Shown here piece by piece: positions 16,521-25,731 of a stretch of DNA of 64,000 nt. The DNA is taken from assembly GCF_017742245.1 (NCBI RefSeq), contig NZ_JAGHKO010000001.1, forward strand, positions 2,261,061 through 2,325,060, written 5' to 3'. The notes beneath the pieces were generated by a model. That model was not told the origin of the DNA. It made no database searches and saw only the letters and a list, made by a program, of their open reading frames with translations. This stretch comes from Niastella soli. GTDB lineage: Bacteria > Bacteroidota > Bacteroidia > Chitinophagales > Chitinophagaceae. Within the stretch, counting starts at the first letter, position 1. Each line of letters opens with the position of its first letter. Both the position numbers and the translations under genes were made by a program.

Positions 16521-17828
16521 TTACCAACAAATACCTTCATAATTGGATAAGGTTTCCAATTCATGAATTCTCGCCAGATCTATTATCGCAGTTTTCTCTT
16601 TCAGCAAATGGCGATAGGTTTGCGCGTCGAAATTTTTATGGCTTATAATTACTACATCGTTTTCCGAAATAGCAGTTTCCAGATTGTAGGTAAGATGTTC
16701 AGATAAATGGGGCAGCCGTTCATTAATGTATGCCTTGTTGGCGCCGATAAGTTTTGATAATCGTACATATTCATCATATATAGTAACATGGTACCCTTTC
16801 CCTATCAGGGTTTCTGCCAGTTCAACATAAGGACTGAATCTCAGGTCATCTGTGCCCTCTTTAAAACTCAATCCTACCAGACACACTTTTTTCTTGCCCG
16901 TACTGCTTATTAATTCAAAAGCTTTTTTCTTATGCTGTTCATTGCTGGAATTGATCATGGCCAGCACGGGGGTGTCCAGGTAATTATCGTGTCCCATAGT
17001 CACCAGGCCTTTCAGGTCTTTTGGCAGGCACGAGCCACCATAAACAAAACCTGGTTTCATGTAAGCTGGTGAAATGTTCAGTCTGGTGTCTTTGCAAAAC
17101 AGTTCCATCACTTTAAATGGATCAATGGTCAGTGCTTTGCAAATGGTGGCTATTTCATTGGTGAACGCGATCTTTAATGCATGAAATGAGTTATTCACAT
17201 ATTTGATGATCTCGGCAACTTTAACATCTGTTATTTCAATGGGCGCTTGCAGGCTGCTATATATAGCAGTCACTTGCTCCATAGCGTAGGTATTATCGCC
17301 ACCAATTACGGTAACTGCGGGGTGGTAATAATCATGCACGGCGGTACCCTCCCGTAAAAATTCGGGATTTGATACTACTGAAAAACTTTCGCCTCTTTTC
17401 TTTCCGGAGAATTCTTCAACGATCTTACCATAGCGGTAATTGGTTCCTGGTACTACTGTGCTTCGGATAACCACGGTATGAAAACTGTCTTTCGTTTTTA
17501 GAGCTTTGCCTATTTGTTCCGCAGTTTTAAAAATGTATGAAAGATCCAGGTGCCCGTTCGTGGAGGGAGGGGTGCCCACGCAAATGATACTTATTTCTGT
17601 ATTATGCACTGCCTCTTCGGGGCATTCTGTAGCTGAAATGCGGCCATTCTCAAAGCCTTCAAGGATGATGTTGTTAATGTCTTTTTCAATGATAGTAGGT
17701 TTGCCCTGATTGATGAGATCAACTTTAAAACTACTTATGTCTACACCAATCACTTCATGTCCGTTTTTTGCGAGGCAACCAAGACTTACGCAGCCGACAT
17801 ATCCTAATCCAAAAATTGAAATTTGCAT
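16521..17828 (-). CDS. GDP-mannose 6-dehydrogenase-like (UDP-Glc/GDP-Man dehydrogenase family)
   Basis: A 435-residue cytosolic NAD-dependent nucleotide-sugar dehydrogenase that oxidises C6 of the sugar to a carboxylate. The N-terminal Rossmann motif Gly-Leu-Gly-Tyr-Val-Gly-Cys-Val-Ser-Leu-Gly-Cys-Leu resembles AlgD more than Ugd. So does Asn-Ile-Ser-Pro-Ala-Tyr-Met-Lys-Pro-Gly-Phe-Val-Tyr-Gly-Gly-Ser-Cys-Leu-Pro-Lys-Asp, which carries the catalytic Cys. Asn-Pro-Glu-Phe-Leu-Arg-Glu-Gly is also intact. A GDP-mannuronate product would fit the polyuronate lyases nearby. UDP-glucose as substrate cannot be ruled out by eye. It sits 5 bp after the DUF354 gene. Confidence 0.85.
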   Translation of the reverse strand: MQISIFGLGYVGCVSLGCLAKNGHEVIGVDISSFKVDLINQGKPTIIEKDINNIILEGFENGRISATECPEEAVHNTEISIICVGTPPSTNGHLDLSYIFKTAEQIGKALKTKDSFHTVVIRSTVVPGTNYRYGKIVEEFSGKKRGESFSVVSNPEFLREGTAVHDYYHPAVTVIGGDNTYAMEQVTAIYSSLQAPIEITDVKVAEIIKYVNNSFHALKIAFTNEIATICKALTIDPFKVMELFCKDTRLNISPAYMKPGFVYGGSCLPKDLKGLVTMGHDNYLDTPVLAMINSSNEQHKKKAFELISSTGKKKVCLVGLSFKEGTDDLRFSPYVELAETLIGKGYHVTIYDEYVRLSKLIGANKAYINERLPHLSEHLTYNLETAISENDVVIISHKNFDAQTYRHLLKEKTAIIDLARIHELETLSNYEGICW

Positions 17829-17833
17829 AGTAC

Positions 17834-18853
17834 TTATAATTTATAGCGATTGATCTGCTCTTTCATGAATGCGGTCATATCATCCCATTGATTGAGCAAT
17901 TTGTTTCTGATCCTTGTTTGTTTTTCAGCATTGAATTTTTTTTCGAGGGCTTTGTTTATAAAAGGCAATGCACTTTCTGCTGGTAAATGTTCCAGCATAC
18001 CTAACTGTTTTAGCATATCATTCGCCTTCATTTTCCTTATACCGCAGTATACGCTTGGCACACCAAGCATGGCTCCTTCCCTTGCCATACTATCGCCCGA
18101 TGAAATAACCATTCTCGAATAGTAAATAAGGGAGTGGATATCTTCCACGGGCTCCTGCAAAATGATCCAGTGTTTCGGGTACCTGCTTTTGTAACTTTTA
18201 TCTTCCAGTGATAAAACGACTTTTTTGTTTGGATTTATTTTTCCGGCAAAACCACCAATGATACCATCCTGCTGGTTATAATAGTTGAAGGATTTATTAC
18301 TCACTTCCCGAACGAAAATATAATCATGGGGAGTAAGCCCATATTTGTCTGGAATTTTTTCGGCCGGATGAAACCGGTTTGGGCTTAGGTAACTCCACTC
18401 TTTCAAACAATTAAAAACTGATATCTTATGGTTCTTTTTAACAATAGGGGGGAAGAACAATTGTGACGACAGGCTGGCATTGATCTGGTTTACCTGCTTT
18501 CTTTCAGGATCATCATAGAATTGTATTATCGGAATACCAGCTATTTTACAAGCCAGGGCCAACGGTATGCTGCTTGCCGCCACACATATATTGTACTTGC
18601 CTTTTTTTATCAGATCTAAAAAGAATAGGGTGCGTTTTATATTACCATTCCAAAGTATCGACCACCGGGTACCGTGGCTGCTTCCCACCGGTATTAATTG
18701 GAAATTGGGATACTCAGATTTGATAATGTTAGGAAGTTTTCCTCTTTGCAAATAGCAGATGGTTACTTCCCAGTTTTCCTGCCGCAACTCATTGGTAAGT
18801 CCTTTAAATAAATTCAGCTGGGCAGGGTGTTTGATGTCAAAGAGGATCTTCAT
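17834..18853 (-). CDS. DUF354 family protein (MurG-like glycosyltransferase fold)
   Basis: A 339-residue protein beginning Met-Lys-Ile-Leu-Phe-Asp-Ile-Lys-His-Pro-Ala-Gln, the signature N-terminus of DUF354 proteins. These have a GT-B-like fold and commonly occur in surface-polysaccharide loci. The C-terminal half contains Ser-Ser-Gly-Asp-Ser-Met-Ala-Arg-Glu-Gly-Ala-Met-Leu-Gly-Val-Pro, the nucleotide-sugar-binding style of MurG/UDP-GlcNAc-2-epimerase proteins. The length is normal. It has 5-bp gaps to both neighbours, which is strong support for one operon. The reaction is not established for the family. Confidence 0.8.
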   Translation of the reverse strand: MKILFDIKHPAQLNLFKGLTNELRQENWEVTICYLQRGKLPNIIKSEYPNFQLIPVGSSHGTRWSILWNGNIKRTLFFLDLIKKGKYNICVAASSIPLALACKIAGIPIIQFYDDPERKQVNQINASLSSQLFFPPIVKKNHKISVFNCLKEWSYLSPNRFHPAEKIPDKYGLTPHDYIFVREVSNKSFNYYNQQDGIIGGFAGKINPNKKVVLSLEDKSYKSRYPKHWIILQEPVEDIHSLIYYSRMVISSGDSMAREGAMLGVPSVYCGIRKMKANDMLKQLGMLEHLPAESALPFINKALEKKFNAEKQTRIRNKLLNQWDDMTAFMKEQINRYKL

Positions 18854-18858
18854 ATGTA

Positions 18859-19842
18859 CTAAATGTCAAGTTTCTGTATGCGGTCTTCACCAAAGAACAG
18901 GTCTTTGTACCAGGCGCGATCTTTTTTCGATTGATTGCCCCGGTGATGCAATCTTTGCATGGTAGAATGCCAAACACCCGTTAACCGGCAGATATTTTCT
19001 GCACTGGAGGCGCCTTCTAAAAAGCCAAACCGGGGAATGGTAAAGCTTTCGCGAAGCAATGCCGGGGTCAGATATTTTGGTTGGGAAGAGAATGCCAACC
19101 GGTAATTCAATGTCTTTAATATTTTTATTTCCCGCCGGCTAAAATCACCATTTGGATAAGCAAAATAGGCAACCTCTTTTCCTATCCAGGATTCCAGCTT
19201 CTGGCGTGATCCCTTTAACTCTTCATAAACCTGTGTTTCGGGACAGTTGATCAATATCGGGTGTGTTTGCGTGTGGGAGCCAATTGTAACATAAGGTGAG
19301 CTTGCCACCATTTTAACCTGATCTACGGTCATGGCATCCCGGCCGGGATAAACCATCTGTTTAATTTCCTTCAGTATTTTGATCCGTTCTTCTTCCGGCA
19401 TTTTTTTCAAGGCATGTTTTGAAAAGCTGGTCAGGCCCTGCCGCCTTGCCTGGGTTACATATGACCACCAATAGGCACCCTCTTCGGCGGGAGTGGTGGA
19501 AACAAAAATGGTTACAGGCACTTTGTTCCTGTTCGCCACTTCCACTACATTGGTCACATTGGTTTGCCAGCCATCATCAACCGTGAGCAATACGGCTCCT
19601 TTTGGAAATGGGATTTGCCCATTTATTATTTTCTCAATGTCGTGGGGGCTTATGAATTTAAATCCCTTATTCTTTAGCCACCTGATCGAAAATTCAAATT
19701 CATCTTTTGCCGGTTTGTGATAATAAAGGGAGAGAATACATTCAGTGTCCAGTGCCTTTCTGGTTGCTTGCTTTACACGGCCTGTCAGGATCAACGTATT
19801 GGCTGCAAAATATCCCAGCAGGTTTCTGAAATTTTTGTTCAT
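18859..19842 (-). CDS. polysaccharide deacetylase (NodB-type)
   Basis: A 327-residue protein with a central NodB homology domain. The first metal/catalytic Asp motif is Thr-Val-Asp-Asp-Gly-Trp at about residue 90, where Val replaces the usual Phe of TFDDG. The His-x3-His motif is Ser-His-Thr-Gln-Thr-His at about 193-198, followed by Tyr-Phe-Ala-Tyr-Pro-Asn-Gly. Family members remove N- or O-acetyl groups from glycans. In this operon the substrate is presumably the lipid-linked unit or the polymer. There is no clear signal peptide, although a hydrophobic stretch lies near residues 8-20. The C-terminal 60 residues are basic and outside the domain. Confidence 0.88.
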   Translation of the reverse strand: MNKNFRNLLGYFAANTLILTGRVKQATRKALDTECILSLYYHKPAKDEFEFSIRWLKNKGFKFISPHDIEKIINGQIPFPKGAVLLTVDDGWQTNVTNVVEVANRNKVPVTIFVSTTPAEEGAYWWSYVTQARRQGLTSFSKHALKKMPEEERIKILKEIKQMVYPGRDAMTVDQVKMVASSPYVTIGSHTQTHPILINCPETQVYEELKGSRQKLESWIGKEVAYFAYPNGDFSRREIKILKTLNYRLAFSSQPKYLTPALLRESFTIPRFGFLEGASSAENICRLTGVWHSTMQRLHHRGNQSKKDRAWYKDLFFGEDRIQKLDI

Positions 19843-19867
19843 AACTAAATGAATAAGGGGTCATAAA

Positions 19868-20920
19868 TCAATTTTTAATTGCCATTGGTTCCGTGGTAAC
19901 CGGTTTAACATGGCTGTTAGGAATACTGGAGAATTCATAGGTTTCTGAAATTGATCTTTTATATACGTCAACAAGGCGCCTGGCAACTGTATGCATGTCG
20001 AGTCCGAGATCAATGATGCGTTGCCGGCCATTGGTTCTGCCTTTGATATGGGCGATATTTAATGCCATGCTGATCTTTTCGGCAAAATCCTTTGGATCAA
20101 ATGAGGCCAGGAAGCATCCGCTGGTGTCGCCTAAAACCCATCTTACATCGCCAACATCAGTTGCTACGATGGGACAGTTACACGCCATCGCTTCTTTAAT
20201 TACGTTGGGCGAACCTTCCATAAATGACGGGAATACCAATACATCCGCTTCATTCAAATACCAGGGTATATCGTCATGCGATACGGGGTATGGGGAGATC
20301 AGTTCTACATACTCCATGCCCGGTTGTTGAACAGCTGCCTGCGCCAGGGAAAAGTTCTTGCCAACTTTGGTCCTGCTACCAAGAAACAGCACTTTCTTTT
20401 TCCCATTGGCAATTAAGTGGCCGTTATTCTCATTTTGCTGCGGTTTGAATTTTTGAAGATCTACTCCATTGGGGATAATGAATGACTTCTGCTTCCTATA
20501 TACTGACTCGGAGATATTGGATGATTTGGAAATGATGGCGCTAACAAATGGCTGTATCAACCAGGTGAGAAACGAAGAGATCCTGCTTTTGAAAACCACT
20601 TTGTTATTTCCCTTGTATTCGCCATTGGCGTCGGTGCCCATTAAAGACAAGACAACGGGCGTTTTTCTTCCCGCGCCAATCAGCGCAGTCCAACCACAAT
20701 AAGTGAAGTGCGCATGAATGAGGTTATAATGTTTCTTAGCCAGCAATTTTCGAAGCCTGAGCCCGGCTTTTACATAGCCTAATAATCCTTTCCCGACAAC
20801 CGGGAAATAATCAACGTGTACACCCTCACTTTTCAACGACTCGCCCTGATCTTTAATAAAGGGAATGATGTCGAAATCTTTATTATTGCCGCTGCAAACA
20901 AATAACACTTTCATAGTCAT
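19868..20920 (-). CDS. glycosyltransferase family 4 protein
   Basis: A 350-residue GT-B glycosyltransferase. The N-terminal domain opens Met-Lys-Val-Leu-Phe-Val-Cys-Ser-Gly, the linker has Ile-Pro-Asn-Gly-Val-Asp, and the C-terminal donor site has Glu-Gly-Ser-Pro-Asn-Val-Ile-Lys-Glu-Ala-Met-Ala-Cys, the E-x7-E motif of GT4, then Ala-Thr-Asp-Val-Gly. A second ATG two codons upstream in the same frame makes the start uncertain by two residues. There is a 4-bp gap to the preceding glycosyltransferase gene. Donor and acceptor are unknown. Confidence 0.9.
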   Translation of the reverse strand: MTMKVLFVCSGNNKDFDIIPFIKDQGESLKSEGVHVDYFPVVGKGLLGYVKAGLRLRKLLAKKHYNLIHAHFTYCGWTALIGAGRKTPVVLSLMGTDANGEYKGNNKVVFKSRISSFLTWLIQPFVSAIISKSSNISESVYRKQKSFIIPNGVDLQKFKPQQNENNGHLIANGKKKVLFLGSRTKVGKNFSLAQAAVQQPGMEYVELISPYPVSHDDIPWYLNEADVLVFPSFMEGSPNVIKEAMACNCPIVATDVGDVRWVLGDTSGCFLASFDPKDFAEKISMALNIAHIKGRTNGRQRIIDLGLDMHTVARRLVDVYKRSISETYEFSSIPNSHVKPVTTEPMAIKN

Positions 20921-20924
20921 AATA

Positions 20925-22088
20925 TCATGGTAATAAAATACTTGGTTTGCCTTTTTTTAGTTCTTCTTCTGATAAAACATCCTGGTAAGTTTGCGCAAAT
21001 GCTTTTCCCATTCTTTCGAGCGCGAACGAGGTTTCAATGATCCTTCTGCCCGCCTTTCCAAAAGCGGAGCATTTTTCCGGATCATCTATCAGACCGGTGA
21101 TCAATTCGATGATCTCTTTTTCTGTTTGTTGGCCCACCAGGTACCCGTTCTTCCCATGGTGTACCAGTTCTTTTGTGCCGCCAACTTCATTTGCAATAAC
21201 AGGTTTGGAAAGGCTCATGTATTCAATGATGGAATTTGAAATTCCTTCTCCGCTTATTTTGTTGGAAAAAAGCACCCCAACTGTACAACTATTCACCAAT
21301 GCCTCTACATCACTAATTCTACCGGTTAGTATTATTCTGGGGCTTCTGATTGCCAGTCCACCCGCTCGCTCAACGTCTGACAGGTTATTGCCGTCACCCA
21401 CTGCAACAAAGGTGATATCATCCCTGGTTTGAATGATCTGTTCGGCAAGTCTGAAAAATAATGGATAGTCTTTTTTGTTTGAAAAGGACGCGACCATTAT
21501 CACTGCATAGGGAGTTTTGATACCATATTTTAATTTTATTGATTCAGGCGAGCACAGATTTTGAAAACGATTAAGATTTATGCCATTATAAATTACCTTG
21601 GTTTTTTTTGCTGGTGGTTTGAACGCATTCAAACCTGCCTGCGAGTTTGAAATAATGGTATTTGAAACACTAAAGTTGATCAGATCAATTACCCCATTGA
21701 TCGACCACCTTGTTACGTCGGTTGGGGCACCGGTAATTTGACTATTAACAAGTGGTATTCCCTGGCCTATAGCGGCGGGGAGTGCAAAAAATGATTGCAT
21801 ACGGCCCCACGTGTGAATAATATCCGGGTTGAACTGTTTGCATTTTTTATAGAATTTATAAAAAACGCTGAGATCGTGTTTTTTCCAGGATTTTCGAATA
21901 ACCTGGTAATTAACATTTAGCTTATAAAAGGAAGGATATTCAATCATAGGATCGGTCACTACAACCATTAAATCATATTGTTCTTTACTTTGCAGATAGG
22001 TAAGCAGCTCTATAAGCCGCCTTTCTTTCCCCCCGCCTTTTAAACTCCCAATAAAAAAGAGAATCCGGGTTTTTTGATTAAGTGTCAT
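20925..22088 (-). CDS. glycosyltransferase family 4 protein
   Basis: A 387-residue GT-B enzyme. The N-terminus has Gly-Ser-Leu-Lys-Gly-Gly-Gly-Lys-Glu-Arg-Arg, the GGxER-type loop typical of GT4, then Thr-Trp-Gly-Arg-Met-Gln and Ile-Tyr-Asn-Gly-Ile-Asn. The donor site is Gly-Glu-Gly-Ile-Ser-Asn-Ser-Ile-Ile-Glu-Tyr-Met, followed by Ala-Asn-Glu-Val-Gly-Gly. All family landmarks are intact. It is predicted to add one sugar of the EPS repeat unit at the cytoplasmic membrane face. Confidence 0.9.
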   Translation of the reverse strand: MTLNQKTRILFFIGSLKGGGKERRLIELLTYLQSKEQYDLMVVVTDPMIEYPSFYKLNVNYQVIRKSWKKHDLSVFYKFYKKCKQFNPDIIHTWGRMQSFFALPAAIGQGIPLVNSQITGAPTDVTRWSINGVIDLINFSVSNTIISNSQAGLNAFKPPAKKTKVIYNGINLNRFQNLCSPESIKLKYGIKTPYAVIMVASFSNKKDYPLFFRLAEQIIQTRDDITFVAVGDGNNLSDVERAGGLAIRSPRIILTGRISDVEALVNSCTVGVLFSNKISGEGISNSIIEYMSLSKPVIANEVGGTKELVHHGKNGYLVGQQTEKEIIELITGLIDDPEKCSAFGKAGRRIIETSFALERMGKAFAQTYQDVLSEEELKKGKPSILLP

Positions 22089-22117
22089 GTCAGAGAATTT
22101 TTACTTTACAATGTTTG

Positions 22118-23272
22118 CTATGCAGGGGCATTGAGAAAAGTACTACTGGTGATGGGCTTGTCTGTCTTTGAAAGATAGCTTAGAAGTTGCTGGGTTACTA
22201 TTCTGTAACTATGATAGTGTGCTACGTATTGCCGGGCATTTTCCGACATTAGCTCATACTGTTCCTTTGACATGGTAGCATGTTGCCGGCACAGATCAAA
22301 TACGTCGTTGTAAACAACGCCAAGTTTATGATTCGAGATAATGGAATCTGGATTAACATTTACGGTTGATAATACGGGTGTTCCAACCGCCCATGCTTCC
22401 AAAAAGGTATTACTGAATCCCTCAAAGCGGGAAGTGTTCAATAAAAATTTTGCCTTAGCCAGAAAAGGGAGCACCTGCGCTCTTTCTAAAAAACCAGGGA
22501 ACTTAACATTCGGTAACTGTTGAAGTTTTTTAAGATACTTAGTAGTTTCTTCATCACTGTTTGAACCGGCCTTTCCCGCAACCAAAAACTGTTCATGTTT
22601 TAAAAGGTTGGCAATTTCATATAACAACTTGAGGTTTTTAGGATATCTATAGAGGCCAAGCCAGGCTATATAACCTTGGGAGTGATCATCCGAAGGGAGT
22701 TCCTGATTTATCAAATAAAACGGATTTAGGATTTTTATGGCCGATTTACGAGGATATTTCTTTTTGATCTTTAATAACTGATAATTGTTTTGACACAAAA
22801 TATGATGTGTCATTTTGAGTCCCCAATACAGGATGAAGTGATGCATGGCGGAATAAGTGTCGCGGAAGCGTTTGTCTAAATGTGCGTCGCTCGAAATGCG
22901 TTGAATATATTTAACGTCTAACATCCGGCAAGTCAATGCAAGAAATAAGGTTATCCAGCCTGCGATGCCCGAATAGATATAATCAGGTTTTGTCTCTTTG
23001 ATCTTTTTATAAGTGTAGGGCAGCCGGTAATAGAGCCACCGGAACCAACGAATACCTTTATTGAAGTTGTACATTGGGACAATCTTAATGTTCCGGCATT
23101 CTTCTTTCAATACTGTGGTCTTGTCGATCTTCGTCATAACCAGTACTTCCTGTCCTTCTGCCAATAGACCCAGGATCCAGCCATAAGTTTGAACGGACGA
23201 ACCACCTGTTGGTTTTTCATTCACCTGCATCAGGTTAATGATCTTCTCATCGATAAATAAGAACCTTGCCAT
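22118..23272 (-). CDS. glycosyltransferase family 4 protein
   Basis: A 384-residue GT-B enzyme. The N-terminal glycine-rich loop is Lys-Pro-Thr-Gly-Gly-Ser-Ser-Val-Gln, and the C-terminal donor motif is Ser-Arg-Phe-Glu-Gly-Phe-Ser-Asn-Thr-Phe-Leu-Glu-Ala-Trp, then Val-Gly-Thr-Pro-Val-Leu-Ser. These place it in GT4. It lies 30 bp after the polymerase-like gene and 29 bp before the next glycosyltransferase. Acceptor and linkage are unknown. Confidence 0.9.
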   Translation of the reverse strand: MARFLFIDEKIINLMQVNEKPTGGSSVQTYGWILGLLAEGQEVLVMTKIDKTTVLKEECRNIKIVPMYNFNKGIRWFRWLYYRLPYTYKKIKETKPDYIYSGIAGWITLFLALTCRMLDVKYIQRISSDAHLDKRFRDTYSAMHHFILYWGLKMTHHILCQNNYQLLKIKKKYPRKSAIKILNPFYLINQELPSDDHSQGYIAWLGLYRYPKNLKLLYEIANLLKHEQFLVAGKAGSNSDEETTKYLKKLQQLPNVKFPGFLERAQVLPFLAKAKFLLNTSRFEGFSNTFLEAWAVGTPVLSTVNVNPDSIISNHKLGVVYNDVFDLCRQHATMSKEQYELMSENARQYVAHYHSYRIVTQQLLSYLSKTDKPITSSTFLNAPA

Positions 23273-23302
23273 TGCTTTGCTATTGAGAATGAGGAATTGT
23301 GT

Positions 23303-24565
23303 TTAGACGATTTCGGGTTGTTTGAAAATATAGACTTGCTCTTCTGTTACCTCTTCCTGTTTCGACACAGGTAACATAAGTACCAACATTTGCAATACAG
23401 ATGCGGCGCTTTCGGTATACCGGCCGCTACCGGTATACGCCAGAAATGTTGCGCAACAAAACAAAATGATCAATCGCTCCTGGTATGTCTTTGATGCCAT
23501 GAAAGATTTCAGGAATGCAGTACCCATCATAAGCAGGTAAAGGGTTAAGCCGATCAGTCCGCTCGAATGGGTGATGCTGGTTAGATCGCCATGCAGGCTT
23601 CGGTCGCCCAGGATGCCATACCCATAGTTGCCGGAGCTGTTAAACAGGTCATAGCCGGTCCAGGGGCTATAAGCGTGATAAACAAACATGTCATTATAAA
23701 GAATCTCATATTCAAGGAAGCGTTTTTCCTCTGCGAGGTCCCGGTCGTCCAGTTTTCTGAGTTCTACGCGTTGTTTAAACTCGCTCATGAAATCAGTTTG
23801 GCTATAAACGAAATAACCAATAGCTCCTAAAAGGGCCAGACCTGCCAGAAGCACCTTTGCTTTTTCCCTGGTTAACATGGTCATCAGGTTAATGATAATG
23901 GCCAGCGCGCTTAAACTCATAACGGTGCGTCGCAATGAGAGCATGACGAGGAAGAAGGCAACAATGGCAACTCCCAGGTAGAGGCCTTTTCTTTCGTTAA
24001 TGCCTCTGTTAAGCACAATAAAAATGGCGAATGGTAAGGTGTTAAAGGCCGCAGCATACAGGTAGCCATATAAAATACCCGACTTTATCCCATACATTTC
24101 TGCTGGCGCAAACTTATACACGGTGGCCGCCATTGAATTCATTATAAAAAGTATAAGGATCAGGAGCGCTGCCTGTGATAATTCCCGGTATATTACTTCG
24201 GCCGGATATTTTTTGTAAACCGCTGCTATTATCGGGACTGAGGAGAAAAACCAGATCACCGAGAAAACATAGGGCCGTATGAGTACCAGGTCATTCGATC
24301 TGCTCAACAGCATCAGAAAATAAATTATTAACAGAACAGCCCAGATATTCTCCCGAAAGAAGCTACTGTTCCTTATCATTTGTAATAAAATGATGAGCGT
24401 TACTATTCCGTAATAGAGAAAGGCGGGTGATACATCGCTGACAACTTGTCCGGCAAAAAAGATCACAGGTATATACAGAATACTGAACTCACTCTTTTTG
24501 ACTAGTAGGTACGCCGCAAAAGCATATATGAATAGGACTTTAGCGACCAGGAAAAACGAATCCAT
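23303..24565 (-). CDS. O-antigen ligase/polymerase-like membrane protein (Wzy candidate)
   Basis: A 420-residue polytopic membrane protein with about 10-12 hydrophobic helices and one longer external loop in the C-terminal half (about residues 270-340). That loop is rich in Asp, Tyr and Gly (Tyr-Ser-Pro-Trp-Thr-Gly-Tyr-Asp, then Arg-Ser-Leu-His-Gly-Asp and Thr-His-Ser-Ser-Gly-Leu), the look of Wzy/WaaL proteins. It would polymerise undecaprenyl-linked repeat units in the periplasm. The frame opens at 24622 inside the preceding gene. I prefer the ATG at 24565, which follows a purine-rich AAGAAGAAAA stretch and avoids the overlap. Sequence identity in this family is low, so the call rests on topology and context. 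Confidence 0.8.
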   Translation of the reverse strand: MDSFFLVAKVLFIYAFAAYLLVKKSEFSILYIPVIFFAGQVVSDVSPAFLYYGIVTLIILLQMIRNSSFFRENIWAVLLIIYFLMLLSRSNDLVLIRPYVFSVIWFFSSVPIIAAVYKKYPAEVIYRELSQAALLILILFIMNSMAATVYKFAPAEMYGIKSGILYGYLYAAAFNTLPFAIFIVLNRGINERKGLYLGVAIVAFFLVMLSLRRTVMSLSALAIIINLMTMLTREKAKVLLAGLALLGAIGYFVYSQTDFMSEFKQRVELRKLDDRDLAEEKRFLEYEILYNDMFVYHAYSPWTGYDLFNSSGNYGYGILGDRSLHGDLTSITHSSGLIGLTLYLLMMGTAFLKSFMASKTYQERLIILFCCATFLAYTGSGRYTESAASVLQMLVLMLPVSKQEEVTEEQVYIFKQPEIV

Positions 24566-24578
24566 AGTTTTCTTCTTG

Positions 24579-25712
24579 TCAGTTGATAATAATTGAAAAA
24601 CGTTCCCGGGTAACACGGGCAAATTTTAGATAGAATGCATCTCCTGAAAGATATTCCCTGGCATATTGCAGCGTTTTTATCCGCATTTGATTCAGTTTTC
24701 TGTAATTGGATAATAGTGATTCCAGGGATGTAGTCAGTTCTTCCAGGCTGTCTGATTTTATAACGAAGCCGTTATCGCCATTGTAAATATTGATCTTGGT
24801 GCCACAGGTATCGGTACAGATCACCGGAAGGCCGTAACCCATAGCCTCATTCACTGAGATGGAATATGGTTCATTGACGGCCGGTAACACAAAAATGTTA
24901 TGAGATGCATACAATGTTGACATCTGGTTAAAAGGAACATTTTGTTTTAATTCAACCCGGTCGTCTAGTTCAAAGTCTTGTGCCGCTGCTTTAATTTTCA
25001 TAAAACGGGTCAGTTGTTCCTCATTGGCGCATTCACCGGCAATAGTAGCGCTGAAGAGGTACCGGTTCTTCAGGTTATCCAGTGCCTGCAGAAAAAGCAT
25101 ATGCTTCTTTCTTTCCTGATGATATTTACCAATCATAAGAATTTTAGGCCCTTCATTTGGAATGTCTTTTCTGCAGGCATCTTCTGGACAAATGTTAACC
25201 GGCAAGGGAACGTGATATATATACCTGTGCCAGCCTTTTTCTTCCCGTGAATTACTGCTTTTTATGGGAGTTATCCAGGCTGCCCTAAAAAAGTTTATGG
25301 TAAGTTTTTGTTTTAAAAGCGCTTTCCGTGATCTGGATCTTAACAGGTCTTCCTGGGTATAAAAAATAATCCTTGCTTTTATGAGCAATGCAAAAAAAGC
25401 TGCCAGTTGAGAAAATAATTTATAAGGATCACGGATCACAACTATTTGTGGCCGTAGTTGCTTCATGGCCTTCCAGTAGGCTGAGATATCTGGGAAATAG
25501 AACCTCTTGTTTGACTGGCCTTTGTCGAATTTCTTTTCAATTAACCGGCTTAACCAGCTTTGTTTGTAACAAATCGGTTTTACCAGGCTATGATCTTCGG
25601 TGGCGCCAATGCAGGCTACATGAAAAAATACTTCGTGTTTTTTTTCCAGCAATATTTTTATGATCTGAACCTGGTTGGTATGAAACCGGGGAGCCACAAA
25701 AAGTATTTTCAT
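24579..25712 (-). CDS. glycosyltransferase (GT4-like)
   Basis: A 377-residue GT-B protein starting Met-Lys-Ile-Leu-Phe-Val-Ala-Pro-Arg-Phe-His-Thr. The middle has Ile-Leu-Met-Ile-Gly-Lys-Tyr-His-Gln-Glu-Arg-Lys-Lys-His, a donor-domain start. The C-terminal motif Glu-Pro-Tyr-Ser-Ile-Ser-Val-Asn-Glu-Ala-Met-Gly-Tyr-Gly-Leu-Pro is the GT4 E-x7-E. The sequence is Arg/Lys-rich in its N-terminal half, consistent with membrane association. There is a 19-bp gap to the flippase gene. Confidence 0.88.
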   Translation of the reverse strand: MKILFVAPRFHTNQVQIIKILLEKKHEVFFHVACIGATEDHSLVKPICYKQSWLSRLIEKKFDKGQSNKRFYFPDISAYWKAMKQLRPQIVVIRDPYKLFSQLAAFFALLIKARIIFYTQEDLLRSRSRKALLKQKLTINFFRAAWITPIKSSNSREEKGWHRYIYHVPLPVNICPEDACRKDIPNEGPKILMIGKYHQERKKHMLFLQALDNLKNRYLFSATIAGECANEEQLTRFMKIKAAAQDFELDDRVELKQNVPFNQMSTLYASHNIFVLPAVNEPYSISVNEAMGYGLPVICTDTCGTKINIYNGDNGFVIKSDSLEELTTSLESLLSNYRKLNQMRIKTLQYAREYLSGDAFYLKFARVTRERFSIIIN

Positions 25713-25731
25713 GTGGGTGTTGTTTAGGTTG

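Noticed and set aside
24566-24622. Longer start for the polymerase-like gene, overlapping the glycosyltransferase by 44 bp
   Set aside because: The extra 19 residues are polar and not membrane-like, and the ATG at 24565 has a purine-rich stretch before it. The longer form remains possible.
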